DNA of 37,800 nucleotides from Purshia tridentata. Its lineage: Eukaryota; Streptophyta; Magnoliopsida; Rosales; Rosaceae. The notes under the pieces were generated by a model. It searched no databases. It saw only the letters and a list, made by a program, of their open reading frames with translations, and was not told where the DNA came from. The DNA lies in the NCBI GenBank assembly GCA_003254885.1, contig QANT01001102.1, forward strand, positions 1 to 37,800, given 5' to 3'. Position numbers and translations under genes: made by a program. Shown here piece by piece: positions 10,601 through 19,913 of this stretch. Each line of letters begins with the position of its first letter. The first letter of the stretch is position 1.

Positions 10601-13600
10601 GTGGCACAAACACAAATCCAATATCGTTTTATGTTGTTTAATATGTCCCATGAGATAGCAAATAGCTTGATTTAAACAAGACAAAATGTTCAGTGGTTGA
10701 ACCTCATGAATCCTCTTAAACTCCATGTATGCCAGACTGATCCTTATGCATGTAAGTGCAATAAACTTACGAGCTCTACAGCTCGTAGAAATCTGCTTCT
10801 GAATCCCACTGCAAAAAGAATGCAAATAATTTAAACAAAAATAAAAAATAAAGATTAAATCCCAACTTTAAGGTTCCAGTGGCATTCCCATCTTCATACA
10901 CAATGAAGATTGACTGAACTAATCTCAGGAATGTGCAATATTTTAAGCATAGGAGAGTTTGATAAAAAGGTAAAAGGAAAAATACTAGGTCATCTCAATA
11001 ATAATTTTCTGGTCAGATAAATACTCAAAGGATTAAAATTCATACTTAACAACTTATTCGCTTAAACAATGACTACTTCTCCAGATCACTATATATTCAG
11101 TGGGCATTCTAGATCATAAGTTGCAATGTTGAACTCTGAAGCCGATTTGATCTTTATTTAGCACTTCTGATATAGTTTGGATCCATTACTTTGGCCTCAT
11201 TTTCATTTCACCACCTAAAGTTTAAAATGAGGGCACTTTACCACCTTAGTTTATAATTTTTTGCAATGTCCCCTCAGGAAATTTCCGTTAAAAGTAAGCA
11301 TACGCATCGCATGTGACCCATTTTTAAACAGTTTTTTGGTCTTTTTAGGCCAAAACAAAACACCAAATGGTCTATTTTGTCTTTTTGGTTATTTTTATTA
11401 TGTTTCTTGGCAGCTTAAAAAGGGTCTAAAATGGGCCCTTAATCCCCCTTTTTAAGCTGCCAAGAAACATAATAAAAATAACTAAAAAGACAAAATAGAC
11501 CATTTGGTATTTCATTTAGGCCTAAAAAAAACCCAAAATCCCCTTAAAAGGGGGTTACGTGCAATGCACATGCTTATTTTTAATAGAAAGTGTGACAGAA
11601 AATCGCTGAGGTCTGACATTTCAATAGAGAGTTGGCTGGAACTCTTTGTCATCAATAAAAAGCTGACCACTACAGTAGCATAATTCTGAAGAAAAGGACA
11701 TACCTGTAAAGCGTCTCATAGACTACAGGAACTAAAAACACGTAATTGGGTTGATAATGTCGCAAATCATCCTATCAAATAATAAAAAGTTAAATTAGAA
11801 CCTATATATATATTTTAAAAATAATAATAAGAACATATAAAATCATAACAAGAAATCAAATAATTTGACGTGAGATGAATAGTGTTTGCCAACCATGTAC
11901 TTGCTCTAGACACAACAATTCCGACAAGCTTAATGTACTAAAGCAAACAGCATCTTAAGTTCTTAACATGCATGAAAATCAACTAACCTTCAAGTTCCTC
12001 ACAGTTGTGTATAATTGCTCAACTCCATGCGAAAATATCATATACTCACAAATTCGTTCATAGGCATGCCAAGGTGGAAGCATGCTGAGAAATCTGTCCC
12101 CAACTTCAGCAGGAATAGATTCCCAGAGATATTTTATCTACGAACAAGAACAAAGCAAATGGACTCAAAAGCAAGTTAAGAATTACTGATGAAGACATGT
12201 ATTGTCTTCAATTGTTACAAAATGAAACTAATGTTAACGCCCTGTTATGTTTAGATAGTTTACTTACTATGCATACTTTAGTCTTTTGAATAATTAAGTT
12301 TGTGTGGCAAATCTATGAGCCACATTAGTAGCTACAGTAGTGGCTGAGATATTTGTTACTTTTAGGACAAAACTTACTGCTAACTTTTTTAACTACTGGT
12401 GTGTGTCAAAACTGATATACATGACTTAATAGAAACACAGAAAACATTCAGCCCCAAATATCTCTCTCACTCATTCTTCTCTATTTTGCTTCTCTTCCAC
12501 ATCTTTGTGATTGTTGTTGTGAGGTTGTGATTGACAAAGTGCAGGAGGCTTAATCAAAAGCCAACACAAAAAGCAAAGAAGGGAAGGAGTGGGAACAAAG
12601 GGGAAAAAATGAATCATGTTGAAAGCAGTCAAAAGGCTTGATATTGAGTTAGTGGATTAAGAAACTCTCTCACTCATTCTTCTCTATTTTGCTTCTCTTC
12701 TACATCTTTGTGATTGTTGTTGTGAGGTTGTGATTGACAAAGTGCAGGAGGCTTAATCAAAAGCCAACACAAAAGCAAAGAAGGGAAGGAGTGGGAACAA
12801 AGGGGAAAAAATGAATCATGTTGAAAGCAATCAAAAGGCTTGATATTGAGTTAGTGGATTAAGAATGAAATTAAGTGAAATAATGGCATTAACTGGAGTG
12901 TCTCTTGGTCTTCCACTCAAACAGAAAATATGAGATGACAGTAATTTACTGAATGAAGATAAATTTCTAGGTACTATTGCTTTGTCAATAACACCGAGAT
13001 TATTCAACAAACAAACCTGATATAACAGATTCCGATGAGTGAGCATGACACCTTTTGGGTTTCCAGTTGTTCCACTTGTATACATTAGTGTAGCAATATC
13101 GTCTGAGTTGATGGCTTCATACATATAATGTTTCCCTGCAATCCATATCGTAGTCCATTCACAAAAAGAGAATTCTATAACCACAGAAGGATAAGTAGCA
13201 GTGCACAGAAACTGGAATTAACAGCTTAGCAATTTTCCTGTAAAAAACATCATATGCATTCCCAAAGTATGATCACACTATAATTAATCTTCCACACCAC
13301 ACCCAATTTGTTTCAACCCCGTTTAGTTATCATTTTACAAACACAAACAGACATACAGATGCACAAATATACATAAAAATGTACAAAATTGTTGATATAT
13401 AAAAAACATATACACCTAAACAGTAAGTAAATTCACAGTGATCTATACATAATAAGACATACATATTTACATATATATATATATATATATATATATACAC
13501 GGTGAGAGAGAAATAAAAGAATTTTGTGGATTATGCCTCACTTTGGGCATCAGTATCTTCAGAATTTAGTGATCCTTCGTTCTCGGTTATATTTTCTAAT

Positions 13601-16600
13601 TGGAGAGCTGCAGTACTGGTTAATTTCTAGTGCATGGCAATGTGTTTGTTTAACAATACTAGATAGGCTAGTATGTAAAGCTTTATTATCCTGTACTGTG
13701 ATGTATGTAGTTTGGTGGACTTCTTGTCCACTATGTATGTACTTAGTTTATTGTTCTATCAAAAGAAAAAAAACACATAGATATACATATTTTGTATATA
13801 TGCACCAAACAGTTTGTTATGTAATGTTGGTAGACTATTAATCTGAACCATTCATCAAGTAAATTCTTATTTAAATATGTGGGCTAGATTAACAGCCTGG
13901 AAACTTTAACACGTTACATTATTTGCAAGAGAACACTACATGTATATGCCAAATCAAGCTTTGGGCCTTGAAGGTCATTGCCACTTATCTCCATCATCAA
14001 GTTTGTAATTTCTGTAAATTTTTTACAAGTTTGCCACTTATACTGTCAAAGACTACAAATTCAATGAACTGAAGATGTTTTTATACATTAATATTCAAGT
14101 TTCAAAGTCATATGTGTCGTCGTGTTGATGGCACACGATGACATATTCTGACTCCATTAATATCCAAGAACTTACTACATATTCTGACTCCATAATTACT
14201 GCCCCAGTTCTATCAAGCTTTGATTTATCTACAGCGTGCTTTATGATACCAAGTGACATGAAAAACATAAATTTGAAAAGAACTTCAGTACTTGATTTTG
14301 AAACCAAAATTCAGGAAGAGCTAAGTGACATGAAAAACATAAATTTGAAAAGAACTTCGGTACTTGATTTTGAAACCAAAATTCAGGAAGAGCTTTAAAA
14401 AGTATCATGATGTAAAAAAAATTAAAAAATAAAAATCTAACAAAAATAGATGGATGACATACGTGCATCATTAGAATCAAGCATAGTCCTACGACTCTCA
14501 TGTCCCAAATCTAGAATCTCCTTGTAGTTAAAAACAGGGATCTTTACTTCACTAGCAAGGCTTGATTTCTCCCCCCAAAGCAGAATTACAAATTTCATGA
14601 TGACCTTGGAACAGAATGCTTCTGCAATCTGATTGAACAATTTAGGACTGTCCACTGCGAGTGCAACACTGTAGTAGCAATGAAGTTAAACTCAAGATTA
14701 TTCCATAATGTCATCAAGGACAAAGAAAAGAAAACATGCTTTTATAAATGCATGTACATCAACACATTATATGCACATTTTTGTAGGTCCAAGTGGTTTT
14801 TTATTATCTCAAAAGTCAAATCCATCATCAAGTTAAAAAGGACAAAAGAAAACTCCTAGAAACTTCATAGAATGGGAAAATCAGATTAACATTTATTGTC
14901 AAACAATAATTACTTCAACATTATGAATTAAATCAAATAGGTAGAACTATCTAATTCTATGAGACAGCTAAACCCATATATTCACTAGTAATACAGTACT
15001 CGAGCCAATTTGCACTCATTGATGCTCAATAAGAGATCCAGTGTGCAAGTGGCCGACTATAATAAGTTGCAACTGCACAAAACAACAAACAGCAATGGGT
15101 AGCAAAATAAAATCAATGGGACAAACCAAGTTACACATCAAGATTGGAAATGAATTACAGATATGGTTTTAATACAAAACATATGAAAATCTATAAGTCA
15201 TATATTTATTAAGACAATGGTGGTGGAAATTGACTTGAATAAGCAGAAGAATGTACAATTAAGCGAGCGCTTTTCCAACCTTTCAGAGTGATCATATATT
15301 TGCAATAACTCTTCGACTGATGACCTTGAACCTCTTACCACATTGATTGCTCCAGTGGCCATTATACCTAAACCAAAATAAGTCATGAGAATGAGGTTAT
15401 AATTTTAGAGACTGAGCTACTATTTAGTTATGATATCTATCAATAAACAAAAATACAAAACTAGAGCAATTCCCTTGCATCGGAGGCCAAAGTTTGAATA
15501 CCCTCCCCCTTTCGCTTCCTTTGTAATCAAGAGAAAACATAAAAATAAATATCATGTGTAGTATATTAACATTACTTTAATGACTTTTTCCCAAGAATAC
15601 AATTGAGCAGCAAAGCATTTTCCAACTATCATACTGAATGTATAACAGTTTCAAGCTTACTCAAAAAATTGATAATTTTTTGCTAGCCACGGAGGGTGAA
15701 ATAATAGCTATATGCCACACCAAATTATTATTTTTTTGATAAGAAACAAACTTTCATTAACAAAACAAACAGAACATAACATACATGCCAAACAGTGAAC
15801 AAGATGTCCACCAACCAACCAAAAGCTAAGAAAAAAAATACAGCAAAGACTGAAAACACACTAGCACCAACGCAACAACACCAGCCCAACCCCAAAACCT
15901 TCCTACCCAACTGCAGCTCTCCAATCCAACAAAATTAACGAAACTGAAAAGCCTCTAAAAACTGGAGAGACTGAGGACCAGAAAGACGCCCAAAATCTAA
16001 CTTTGTCCCAGGAATACTCCACATTATCCCCCTTAAAATCTTCAAAATTAGCATTGTACACCCCCAACATACCAAATATATAAAAGTTCATACTCAAGAG
16101 GTTCAAGTTTATTCTCTAAATACATATTTCTTGCCACATGGATGCCACACAAATTCAGTTATGTGGTTTATAAGTTCTAAGAGAAGTGCAAAGTTTAGTT
16201 TTCTCTCAGTTTAGGGGCCTTTTCTTGGTTTCTAGTTTCTGTCTTCCTGATGGGCATTTTGTCCATCTGTTTTGTAATTGCTTCTTTGTTTATTAAAATT
16301 GTTGTTTCCTATAAAAATAAAATAATAAAAAACAGTGAAAAGCGCAAAATTTACAGAAACTTTTCATGGTTTTCACTTTCATGTATGACATATGAAACAC
16401 TTGGGTGTGTCTTTATTAGCAAATATCAAAGAAACCAGACTAATTCCGTTGTAAAAACTAGAAAGTACAGCCATGTCACAGAAGATGTTGGAAAAAGAAT
16501 TAAGGATGTTTACTTACCCTTTTGTATGAAGCATTAATGCTCAATTTGCCACCCTGTTGTTTGGAATGATTACTATGTCCCTTGAGGATTATTCCTCTAC

Positions 16601-17722
16601 ATTTTGCTATTAACATAAATACAATACAGACTTTGTTTGCTTTCAAACATAAATTTTTGTTCATATTCCAATTATCCATAGCAGGATATGAAGCAACAAA
16701 ACTGAAGAGCATAAAGTAATGCTTTCTAAGAAATAGGGTGGCCATAGAGAAAATGAGCATAGGAAAGGTAATGAAAGGGGCATATTATCATATATACGGG
16801 ATCTTTCTCCAACATCACCATTAAACCTCCTTAATAGGAAAGGTAATGAAAGGGGCATATTATCATATGCAAGGGATCTTTCTCCAACATCACCATTAAA
16901 CCTCCTTCAGTCATAGAATTAGGCAAACAAGGGCTGTGGAATGTAAAACAGGCATGGTATTTATAGTATAAAGCCATAACTAAAGTCTCTTGAAAACATA
17001 ATATTTTTTCTAATAATATAAAACACAAGAAAAGTGGTTGATACCAAATACATTTTGTAGAAAACACAACAAAGAAAAAAGCATAATTCATAATGTTAAT
17101 GAACAGGAGGAAGTGACAACTAAAATTTTGAATGAATTGAGGACAATGAACAACTATTCCCAAAATAGCATTTCAACCAATGAGTGAAATCTTAACCGTC
17201 TAAACAAAGAGGCTCTGCAGTTTGGATGTAAGTAAAATAGATTAGTCGAACATAAATGCTTCATCCCCAAACAACACTTCCTTCACTTTTCCTCTCTCCA
17301 ACTCCACATTAGCTCCAAAAATGATCCGAGCATAAACCAAACCAGACCCAACAAAGACCAAAGACCATAACTCACAATGGAAAAGTAAGCAATCCATCAA
17401 TTCTCCAGCACACTCACACATATAACAGGAAATAAGTATGATAATGAGACCATAACTCACAATGGAAAAGTAAGCAATCCATTAATTCTCCAGCACACTC
17501 ACACATATAACAGGAAATAAGTATGATAATGATGATGATAAAGTAATAATAATGGATGATGATAATGATGCTGATCATGATTAAGATGTCAATGATCATC
17601 TGCATACCCTGATCTGCAACAAGCCAACGGCATGAATTATCAGCAAAAAGTGCAATTTTTTCTTCAGGCTTTACTCCAACAACTCTCAGGCCTTCAGAAA
17701 AATCCAAAATCTCATCTTCCAG
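4585..17722 (-). CDS. AAE15/AAE16-like: Long-chain acyl-activating enzyme, AAE15/AAE16-type acyl-ACP ligase (5' end missing)
   Basis: Joined from 16 exons, 5' to 3': 17722-17608, 15367-15280, 14668-14463, 13135-13017, 12137-11988, 11771-11704, 10808-10703, 9654-9496, 9053-9000, 8919-8839, 8012-7875, 6463-6304, 5917-5838, 5697-5552, 4817-4760, 4677-4585. All introns are GT..AG. The sum is 1,821 nt, giving 606 residues and TGA with no frame break. Motifs of the AMP-binding (ANL) superfamily are intact: [11 protein letters not shown] (residues ~155-165), YGLTET (~365-370), TGD (~445-447), LEGRAK (~469-474) and PTMK with the A10 lysine (~587). Known of the family: ATP-dependent activation of free fatty acids and transfer to acyl-carrier protein in plastids. 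The sequence resembles Arabidopsis AAE15/AAE16 throughout, from memory. Those proteins are ~720-730 residues, so ~115-120 N-terminal residues including the transit peptide are missing here. They may lie further upstream or be lost. Expression and function are inferred, not shown. Confidence 0.93.
4760..4817 (-). CDS. AAE exon 15 of those found
   Basis: Completes Trp, then encodes [19 protein letters not shown]. Acceptor ATTCAG, donor GTAAAG. The short exon is fixed by phase agreement on both sides. Confidence 0.92.
5552..5697 (-). CDS. AAE exon 14 of those found
   Basis: Forty-eight codons from [15 protein letters not shown] to LLYEDLRK plus two bases of a split Trp codon. Acceptor ATGTAG, donor GTAAGA. 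Confidence 0.93.
5838..5917 (-). CDS. AAE exon 13 of those found
   Basis: Completes Gly and then encodes [26 protein letters not shown]. ENVEPxELE is the family-typical start of the C-terminal subdomain. Acceptor ACTAG, donor GTTGAG. Confidence 0.93.
6304..6463 (-). CDS. AAE exon 12 of those found: TGD and hinge
   Basis: Carries [10 protein letters not shown], whose Asp contacts the ribose in this family, and [16 protein letters not shown] around the hinge between large and small domains. Acceptor AACTAG, donor GTATAC. Ends with the first base of the Gly codon completed by the next exon. Confidence 0.95.
6464..7874 (-). other. Intron between AAE exons 11 and 12, no element recognised
   Basis: A 1.4-kb intron of ordinary AT-rich sequence, with an ACATACACATACACAGATAC-type short CA/TA repeat near 7,378. 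No further feature was seen. Confidence 0.6.
7875..8012 (-). CDS. AAE exon 11 of those found
   Basis: Forty-six codons ([10 protein letters not shown] ... [14 protein letters not shown]). The [15 protein letters not shown] segment is a conserved ANL core motif. Acceptor TTGAAG, donor GTATCA. Confidence 0.94.
8341..8650 (-). mobile_element. TRIM-like miniature LTR element in an AAE intron
   Basis: Two diverged direct repeats (from 8,341 and from 8,547, ~100 bp each; shared GTTGTTAGGAGA/GCTGTTAAGAGA core) flank ~100 bp of internal DNA. Directly before the second repeat, GCTCTGATATACCA (8,533-8,546) is the complement of a tRNA-iMet primer-binding site with a 2-bp insertion. That gives a minus-strand LTR-PBS-LTR order with TG-starting termini. 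It is an old copy with uncertain ends and no coding capacity. Confidence 0.5.
8839..8919 (-). CDS. AAE exon 10 of those found: YGLTET motif
   Basis: Twenty-seven codons with [10 protein letters not shown], the adenine-binding YGxTE motif of adenylate-forming enzymes. Acceptor TTGCAG, donor GTAAGC, phase 0 at both ends. Confidence 0.94.
9000..9053 (-). CDS. AAE exon 9 of those found
   Basis: Eighteen codons, [18 protein letters not shown]. The family usually has AGISGGGxLP here, so the second Gly is Ala in this copy. Acceptor CTGCAG, donor GTTTGA. Confidence 0.9.
9496..9654 (-). CDS. AAE exon 8 of those found
   Basis: Fifty-three codons including [20 protein letters not shown] and [10 protein letters not shown]. 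Acceptor TTCACAG, donor GTCATA. The hydrophobic AILWPLHML stretch is typical of the family and is not taken as a membrane anchor. Confidence 0.93.
9890..10560. other. Unidentified intron sequence, possible old insertion
   Basis: This part of the intron between exons 7 and 8 has short internal repeats (CACATGATG..TAAGTTGTTAAAG, twice) and a T-rich run near 10,510. It looks unlike the neighbouring intron DNA, but no termini or proteins identify it. Confidence 0.3.
10703..10808 (-). CDS. AAE exon 7 of those found
   Basis: Thirty-five codons ([20 protein letters not shown] through KRIHE) after one base of a split Ser codon. Acceptor TTTGCAG, donor GTTCAA. The family more often has Arg at the split codon; Ser here is a mild difference. 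Confidence 0.92.
11272..11625. mobile_element. Foldback (Mutator-like) MITE in an AAE intron
   Basis: The inner arms 11,361-11,424 and 11,446-11,509 are inverted copies that differ at about one internal position in 64. Outer arms (from about 11,272 and to about 11,612-11,625) continue the palindrome with more mismatches (CCTCAG...GTTAAAAGTAAGCAT against its inverted counterpart). The loop is ~21 nt. The long arms and the ACCACCT..GTCCCCTCAG-type flank suggest a Mutator-like miniature element. Target duplications were not resolved. Confidence 0.7.
11704..11771 (-). CDS. AAE exon 6 of those found
   Basis: Short exon of 22 codons plus two bases ([22 protein letters not shown]). Acceptor TTTGATAG, donor GTATGT. 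The downstream intron contains the large foldback element at 11,272-11,625. Confidence 0.92.
11988..12137 (-). CDS. AAE exon 5 of those found
   Basis: Fifty codons including [20 protein letters not shown], the conserved LPPWHAYER motif of plant and cyanobacterial long-chain acyl-ACP synthetases. Acceptor TTCGTAG, donor GTTAGT, phase 0 at both ends. Confidence 0.94.
12462..12865 (+). repeat. Recent 203-bp tandem duplication
   Basis: Copy 1 (12,462-12,664) and copy 2 (12,665-12,865) differ at about three positions: one C/T, one A/G and one single-base indel. It lies in the AAE intron just downstream of the exon with the AMP-binding signature. Confidence 0.95.
13017..13135 (-). CDS. AAE exon 4 of those found: AMP-binding signature
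   Basis: Carries the ANL-superfamily signature [11 protein letters not shown] (about 13,050-13,082) followed by [11 protein letters not shown]. This Ser/Thr/Gly-rich loop with its Lys binds the ATP phosphates in the family. Acceptor ATTGCAG, donor GTTTGT. All key residues are present. Confidence 0.96.
13466..13496. repeat. AT dinucleotide microsatellite
   Basis: An uninterrupted run of AT repeats in the intron between AAE exons 3 and 4. Confidence 0.9.
13510..13770 (+). mobile_element. Probable LINE 3' tail
   Basis: The stretch ends GTTTATTGTTCTATCAAAAG followed by a short A-rich tail, the usual look of plant L1-type 3' ends. It lacks coding motifs, and no target duplication was resolved. 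Confidence 0.4.
14251..14394 (+). repeat. Recent 72-bp tandem duplication
   Basis: Copies 14,251-14,322 and 14,323-14,394 differ by one base (CAG/CGG). Because 72 is divisible by three, the duplication lengthens chance open frames on both strands. It is intronic: AAE exon 3 ends at 14,463. Confidence 0.95.
14463..14668 (-). CDS. AAE exon 3 of those found
   Basis: Encodes 68 whole codons from [13 protein letters not shown] to TMLDSNDA, including the family-typical [10 protein letters not shown]. It starts with the last base of a split Ser codon and ends with the first base of a split Arg codon. Acceptor CTACAG, donor GTATGT. A 72-bp tandem duplication lies 69 bp into the downstream intron. 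Confidence 0.93.
15280..15367 (-). CDS. AAE exon 2 of those found
   Basis: Encodes [29 protein letters not shown], ending in a split Ser codon. Acceptor GGTTTAG, donor GTTGGA. The VRGSRSS segment matches the AAE15/16 family. The upstream intron (15,368-17,607) carries two LINE tails and two tandem duplications. Confidence 0.92.
15727..16141 (-). mobile_element. 5'-truncated LINE (non-LTR) insertion
   Basis: It is flanked by a target duplication: ATGCCACACCAAATT (15,712-15,726) and ATGCCACACAAATT (16,142-16,155), one indel apart. On the minus strand the element ends TTAATGAAAGTTTGTTTCTT, then ATC and an A-rich tail, a typical plant LINE 3' end. It lies in an AAE intron and has no intact reading frame. 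Confidence 0.75.
16198..16337 (+). mobile_element. Short LINE tail or SINE-like insertion
   Basis: It ends GTTTATTAAAATTGTTGTTT, then CCT and an A-rich tail. The flanks GAAGTGCAAAGTTTA (16,183-16,197) and AAAGCGCAAAATTTA (near 16,339-16,353) match at 12 of 15 bases, consistent with an old target duplication. It sits just beyond the previous LINE and in the opposite orientation. Confidence 0.5.
16761..16910 (+). repeat. Recent 75-bp tandem duplication
   Basis: Copies 16,761-16,835 and 16,836-16,910 share AGGAAAGGTAATGAAAGGGG and differ at about three bases within the ATATATACGGG/ATATGCAAGGG segment. Intronic. Confidence 0.95.
17363..17532 (+). repeat. Recent 85-bp tandem duplication
   Basis: Copies 17,363-17,447 and 17,448-17,532 differ at about one base (CCATCAATT/CCATTAATT). 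They run into the GAT/AAT-rich microsatellite, ~75 bp from AAE exon 17,608-17,722. Confidence 0.95.
17520..17585 (+). repeat. Imperfect GAT/AAT trinucleotide microsatellite
   Basis: Runs of GATAATGATGATGATAA and AATAATAATGGATGATGATA lie just inside the intron, close to the donor site at 17,607. Confidence 0.8.
17608..17722 (-). CDS. AAE exon 1 of those found (ADP/AMP-domain start)
   Basis: Encodes the segment [20 protein letters not shown] through CRWLVADQ plus one base of a Gly codon. Acceptor TTGCAG precedes it and donor GTATGC follows. It begins in phase 0, so a preceding exon should end on a whole codon (family expectation: ..TYKQ). No such exon was found with confidence. Confidence 0.9.
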
Positions 17723-18180
17723 CTGCAATTTTGAAGAAAACAATTGGATTCAAAAAGAAAGTTACAAATATAGTAGTATCTTTGGAAGACATATACTCAT
17801 TGGATATGCAAAAAGATAAGCATAAAAATAATATTAAAAGAAAAATAAAGCAATAGTAGGAAATCATTAAAATAATTTGATAAAGGAGTTACTTGATAAA
17901 ATGAACTAAGATGACACCCATTACTTATAAGTTATAACTATGAAGCATCAAATGTTGGACAGTATTTATACTATATCATTGAGAACATATCAAATCCATG
18001 ATACAGCCCTATTTTACCAGTAATCATCTAATTTTTAAAACATGCAGTTAAGAGTCTTTAAAAGCTACATAATGAAGCAAAACTACATTCAACAAACATT
18101 GCGACTTAAGCAAAGCAAGACATATTAGTTTTTCAAAACTTTAAATGTTAGATTGAAATGTTATCATTCTAAAGCCAGTT

Positions 18181-18305
18181 CAGTTGTAAAGTCATGCCAA
18201 TGACATTCTCACATTTGCCTAAAAAAGGATGGCTTTTCCAGTTGTTGGATTGATCCAATGTCTGGACCAATTTCTTTTCAAAATCTCTGGTTATGTGGGG
18301 TACAG
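18181..18305 (-). pseudogene. Weak candidate for a decayed upstream AAE exon
   Basis: After a good acceptor-like TTTTGCAG, the minus strand reads (A)AVPHITRDFEKK and, further on, ..GMTLQL. The family segment expected here begins AVPDIW and ends MTYKQ. The resemblance is partial, the middle does not match, and there is no GT donor after the end. It could be chance. If real, the copy of this exon in the window is broken. Confidence 0.15.
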
Positions 18306-19423
18306 CTGCAAAAGTGATGCATTTAAAGTCATTAAATACAATAATGCATAGGTCTACATGGCTAATGACCCGCGTGCTGCTTACATAGTCAAACACACCC
18401 CTCCCATTTAAAAAAAAAAAAAAAAAAAGTCTAGAATTTTGGTCTAAATATGGTATGGTTCCAACTTAGAATGTAGAGAGCTCATTCTAAGAAATATCAA
18501 GTTTTATCATCAGATTTCTTTTCATTAGTACGCTGCTCTTTTTAAATTTAAGGGTCAAGTGTATTTGATAATTTCCAAAATTTTAGAACTCAGACAGTAT
18601 AGTAGTGGTCCATTAATTTTCCTTTTATCTATGATTATGTATTGGGTCTGTTTATATGGATTTCAGTAGTTTTATGGTATTTGTGGTAGCCTAATCATGT
18701 GTCAACTTATGTATTTGAGTCTGTCTATGATTAAGTATTGGTCTTCAACTTATGTCAAAGTTAGAACTTAGATATACATGGTAGCCTATTCATGTGTCAA
18801 GAAAGCTTTTGATATAATGAAAAACAAATTCAGGAAATCTTCAAGCAACTATGCTCCATTTTTGAGGAGGCAGTTCTAACCCAAGCCATGCAGTGGTAGA
18901 TCCAAGATTCTTAACCTGGGGGTCATGGTGTAGCAGGTGACCTGTGGATGTCAGGAAAACTATCAGATTGAATTGGGTGTTTGATTTCAGGACTGGGCTG
19001 GTGGAGGAAGTGGGTGTTTTCGGGTGGGTTGAGCTGCAGCCAAGGTTTAAAATATCGGTTGTGGAGTAATTATGCACTGTTAAATCAATCATAAATGCAT
19101 GTATTAAACAAATTAGTATCATAAATTGTGGTATAAGTACACGATGTATAAATTAGAGTATAAGTACACGATATGTAGGGGATATAATATGTGTTAATGA
19201 ACAAGTAAGAAAAGTAAAATTGAACTAATGCATAACTTCGTCAATACTCGGGATTCAAAAGTATATTGATAATCCAAATAGTTGTAACTATATGTATGAA
19301 TTAACGTGCCACACATAAACCTATAATCAAATAAAGAAAGAAACCTGTTATAAGAAACAAAAAATTATATAAATATAATTATTATCAAATAAAAAAAAAC
19401 AATTTCCATATACATTATTTTAC
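18306..19423. other. Repeat-like intergenic or 5' intron DNA, no gene seen
   Basis: Contains an 18-A run (18,411-18,428) and a short duplicated GTATAAGTACACGAT block (about 19,131-19,178). A 93-codon minus-strand frame (18,841-19,122) has no recognisable domain or splice context. Confidence 0.5.
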
Positions 19424-19527
19424 ATTATTAGAATGTTATTCTCTATTATTATTAGATGATTAATATATTATAAATCAAAAATTATTAGAATGTTATTCCC
19501 TATTATTATTAGATTATTAATATATTA
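19424..19527 (+). repeat. 57-bp-offset duplication, AT-rich
   Basis: ATTATTAGAATGTTATTC and the following ~30 bp occur at 19,424 and again at 19,481 with two or three differences, immediately left of the foldback MITE. Confidence 0.8.
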
Positions 19528-19532
19528 TACAC

Positions 19533-19913
19533 ACAGGAATTCTCCATTGTATGATCTTACATTTAACACTATGTAGGATATCTCATAGGGCCCACTAACA
19601 TATAGTTTTTCAACAATCGGAACCGTCTACTTTTTAGATTTCTGTTCATTGATTATCCTTGCAAAAAATTAGTCAAATCGGAAATCATTTGGCTATCTAA
19701 CTTTGATCAAACAAATGTATAGTTTTATCGAAAATTTTGGTTCGTCTATTTGTTTGATCAGAGTTAGATAGGCAAATGATTTCTGATTTGACTAATTTTT
19801 TTTCAAGGGTAATCTATGATTAAAGATCTAAAAAATAGATAGTTTAGATTGTTAAACAACTATGGGAGTGGGCTCCAATGAGGTATCCTACAAATACAAT
19901 GGAGAATTCCTGT
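19533..19913. mobile_element. Foldback MITE with ~190-bp arms
   Basis: The ends are exact inverted repeats (ACAGGAATTCTCCATTGTA at 19,533 and its complement ending 19,913). The arms stay alignable almost to the centre (near 19,722), for example AAAAATTAGTCAAATCGGAA on the left against its inverted counterpart on the right. The flanks are TA-rich, so the target duplication cannot be fixed. No protein is encoded. A diverged relative starts near 37,540. Confidence 0.85.

Noticed and set aside
14138-14501. Overlapping open frames on both strands around 14.2-14.5 kb
   Set aside because: They are produced by the 72-bp tandem duplication and are not in the frame of the adjacent exon. The region is intronic.
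16500-17163. Several minus-strand frames of 65-110 codons with hydrophobic residues
   Set aside because: They lie in the intron between AAE exons and overlap the 75-bp duplication. No homology recognised.
18841-19122. 93-codon minus-strand frame containing HHDPQVKNLGSTTAW
   Set aside because: Considered as the missing AAE exon because of the HDP motif (family has YHDPP), but the flanking residues do not match. It looks like general repeat DNA.
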